Source: PBB1 sp040400875 (GTDB lineage Bacteria > Pseudomonadota > Gammaproteobacteria > Burkholderiales > Burkholderiaceae_C). Taken from it: a stretch of DNA of 13,486 nucleotides. Under the pieces are notes generated by a model that worked only from the letters and a program-made list of their open reading frames with translations, was not told where the DNA came from and ran no database searches. Below are positions 13,447-13,486 of the stretch, piece after piece. Both the position numbers and the translations under genes were made by a program. Location: the NCBI GenBank assembly GCA_040400875.1, contig JBBAPK010000051.1, positions 1 through 13,486 on the forward strand. The letters run 5' to 3'. Each line of letters starts with the position of its first letter. Within the stretch, counting starts at the first letter, position 1.

Positions 13447-13486
13447 TTCGCGGAGGCCCGTTGGGTTAAGTCAGGCTGCCACCTCG

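Noticed and set aside
1..13486. CRISPR array, insertion sequence, prophage or toxin-antitoxin pair
   Set aside because: No regularly spaced repeats, terminal inverted repeats, transposase, integrase or typical small two-gene toxin cassette were seen.

Overview
The window looks like chromosomal DNA from an anoxygenic phototrophic purple bacterium, most probably a betaproteobacterium of the Comamonadaceae/Rhodoferax type. The basis is a complete peripheral-antenna operon (pucB, pucA, pucC) whose alpha polypeptide has a long Ala-rich C-terminal tail, a high-GC background, and family-typical neighbours: a branched-chain amino acid binding protein, an SLC1-type symporter and a fused acyl-CoA mutase, IcmF. 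The genus is an inference. No tRNA, rRNA, CRISPR array or insertion sequence was found.

Layout. 1-696 (+): 3' end of a branched-chain amino acid periplasmic binding protein. 697-1232: no convincing gene. 1233-1526 (+): unrecognised 97-aa protein. 1556-1584: inverted repeat between convergent genes. 1589-3647 (-): puc operon, in transcription order pucB, pucA, an intercistronic hairpin, pucC, and a 26-codon membrane micro-ORF. 3648-3923: shared divergent control region with a perfect PpsR/CrtJ-type site. 3924-4688 (+): orphan ParA-type ATPase. 4698-5264 (-): secreted SYLF/YSC84-domain protein. 5296-6794 (+): a small exported unknown protein overlapping a CapA-family protein by ATGA. 6865-6965 (+): frameshifted scrap resembling the end of a PAS/PAC domain. 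7001-7783 (-): secreted S1/P1 nuclease. 7925-9226 (+): dicarboxylate/amino acid:cation symporter in visibly AT-richer DNA. 9270-12614 (-): icmF. 12712-13446 (-): bestrophin-like protein lacking its usual N-terminus.

Function. The centrepiece is the antenna operon. Its alpha subunit carries Phe44-Leu45 where B800-850 LH2 has Tyr44-Trp45, which is the residue signature of blue-shifted B800-820 (LH3-type) complexes. Its beta subunit has Gln where the Arg that hydrogen-bonds the B800 pigment is found in Rhodoblastus acidophilus. The operon is probably repressed by PpsR/CrtJ in the presence of oxygen. The tiny, well-initiated membrane peptide after pucC is the best candidate for an undescribed component, for example an accessory (gamma-like) antenna subunit or an assembly peptide; this is a hypothesis. 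The remaining genes are ordinary metabolic or envelope functions without an evident link to the antenna.
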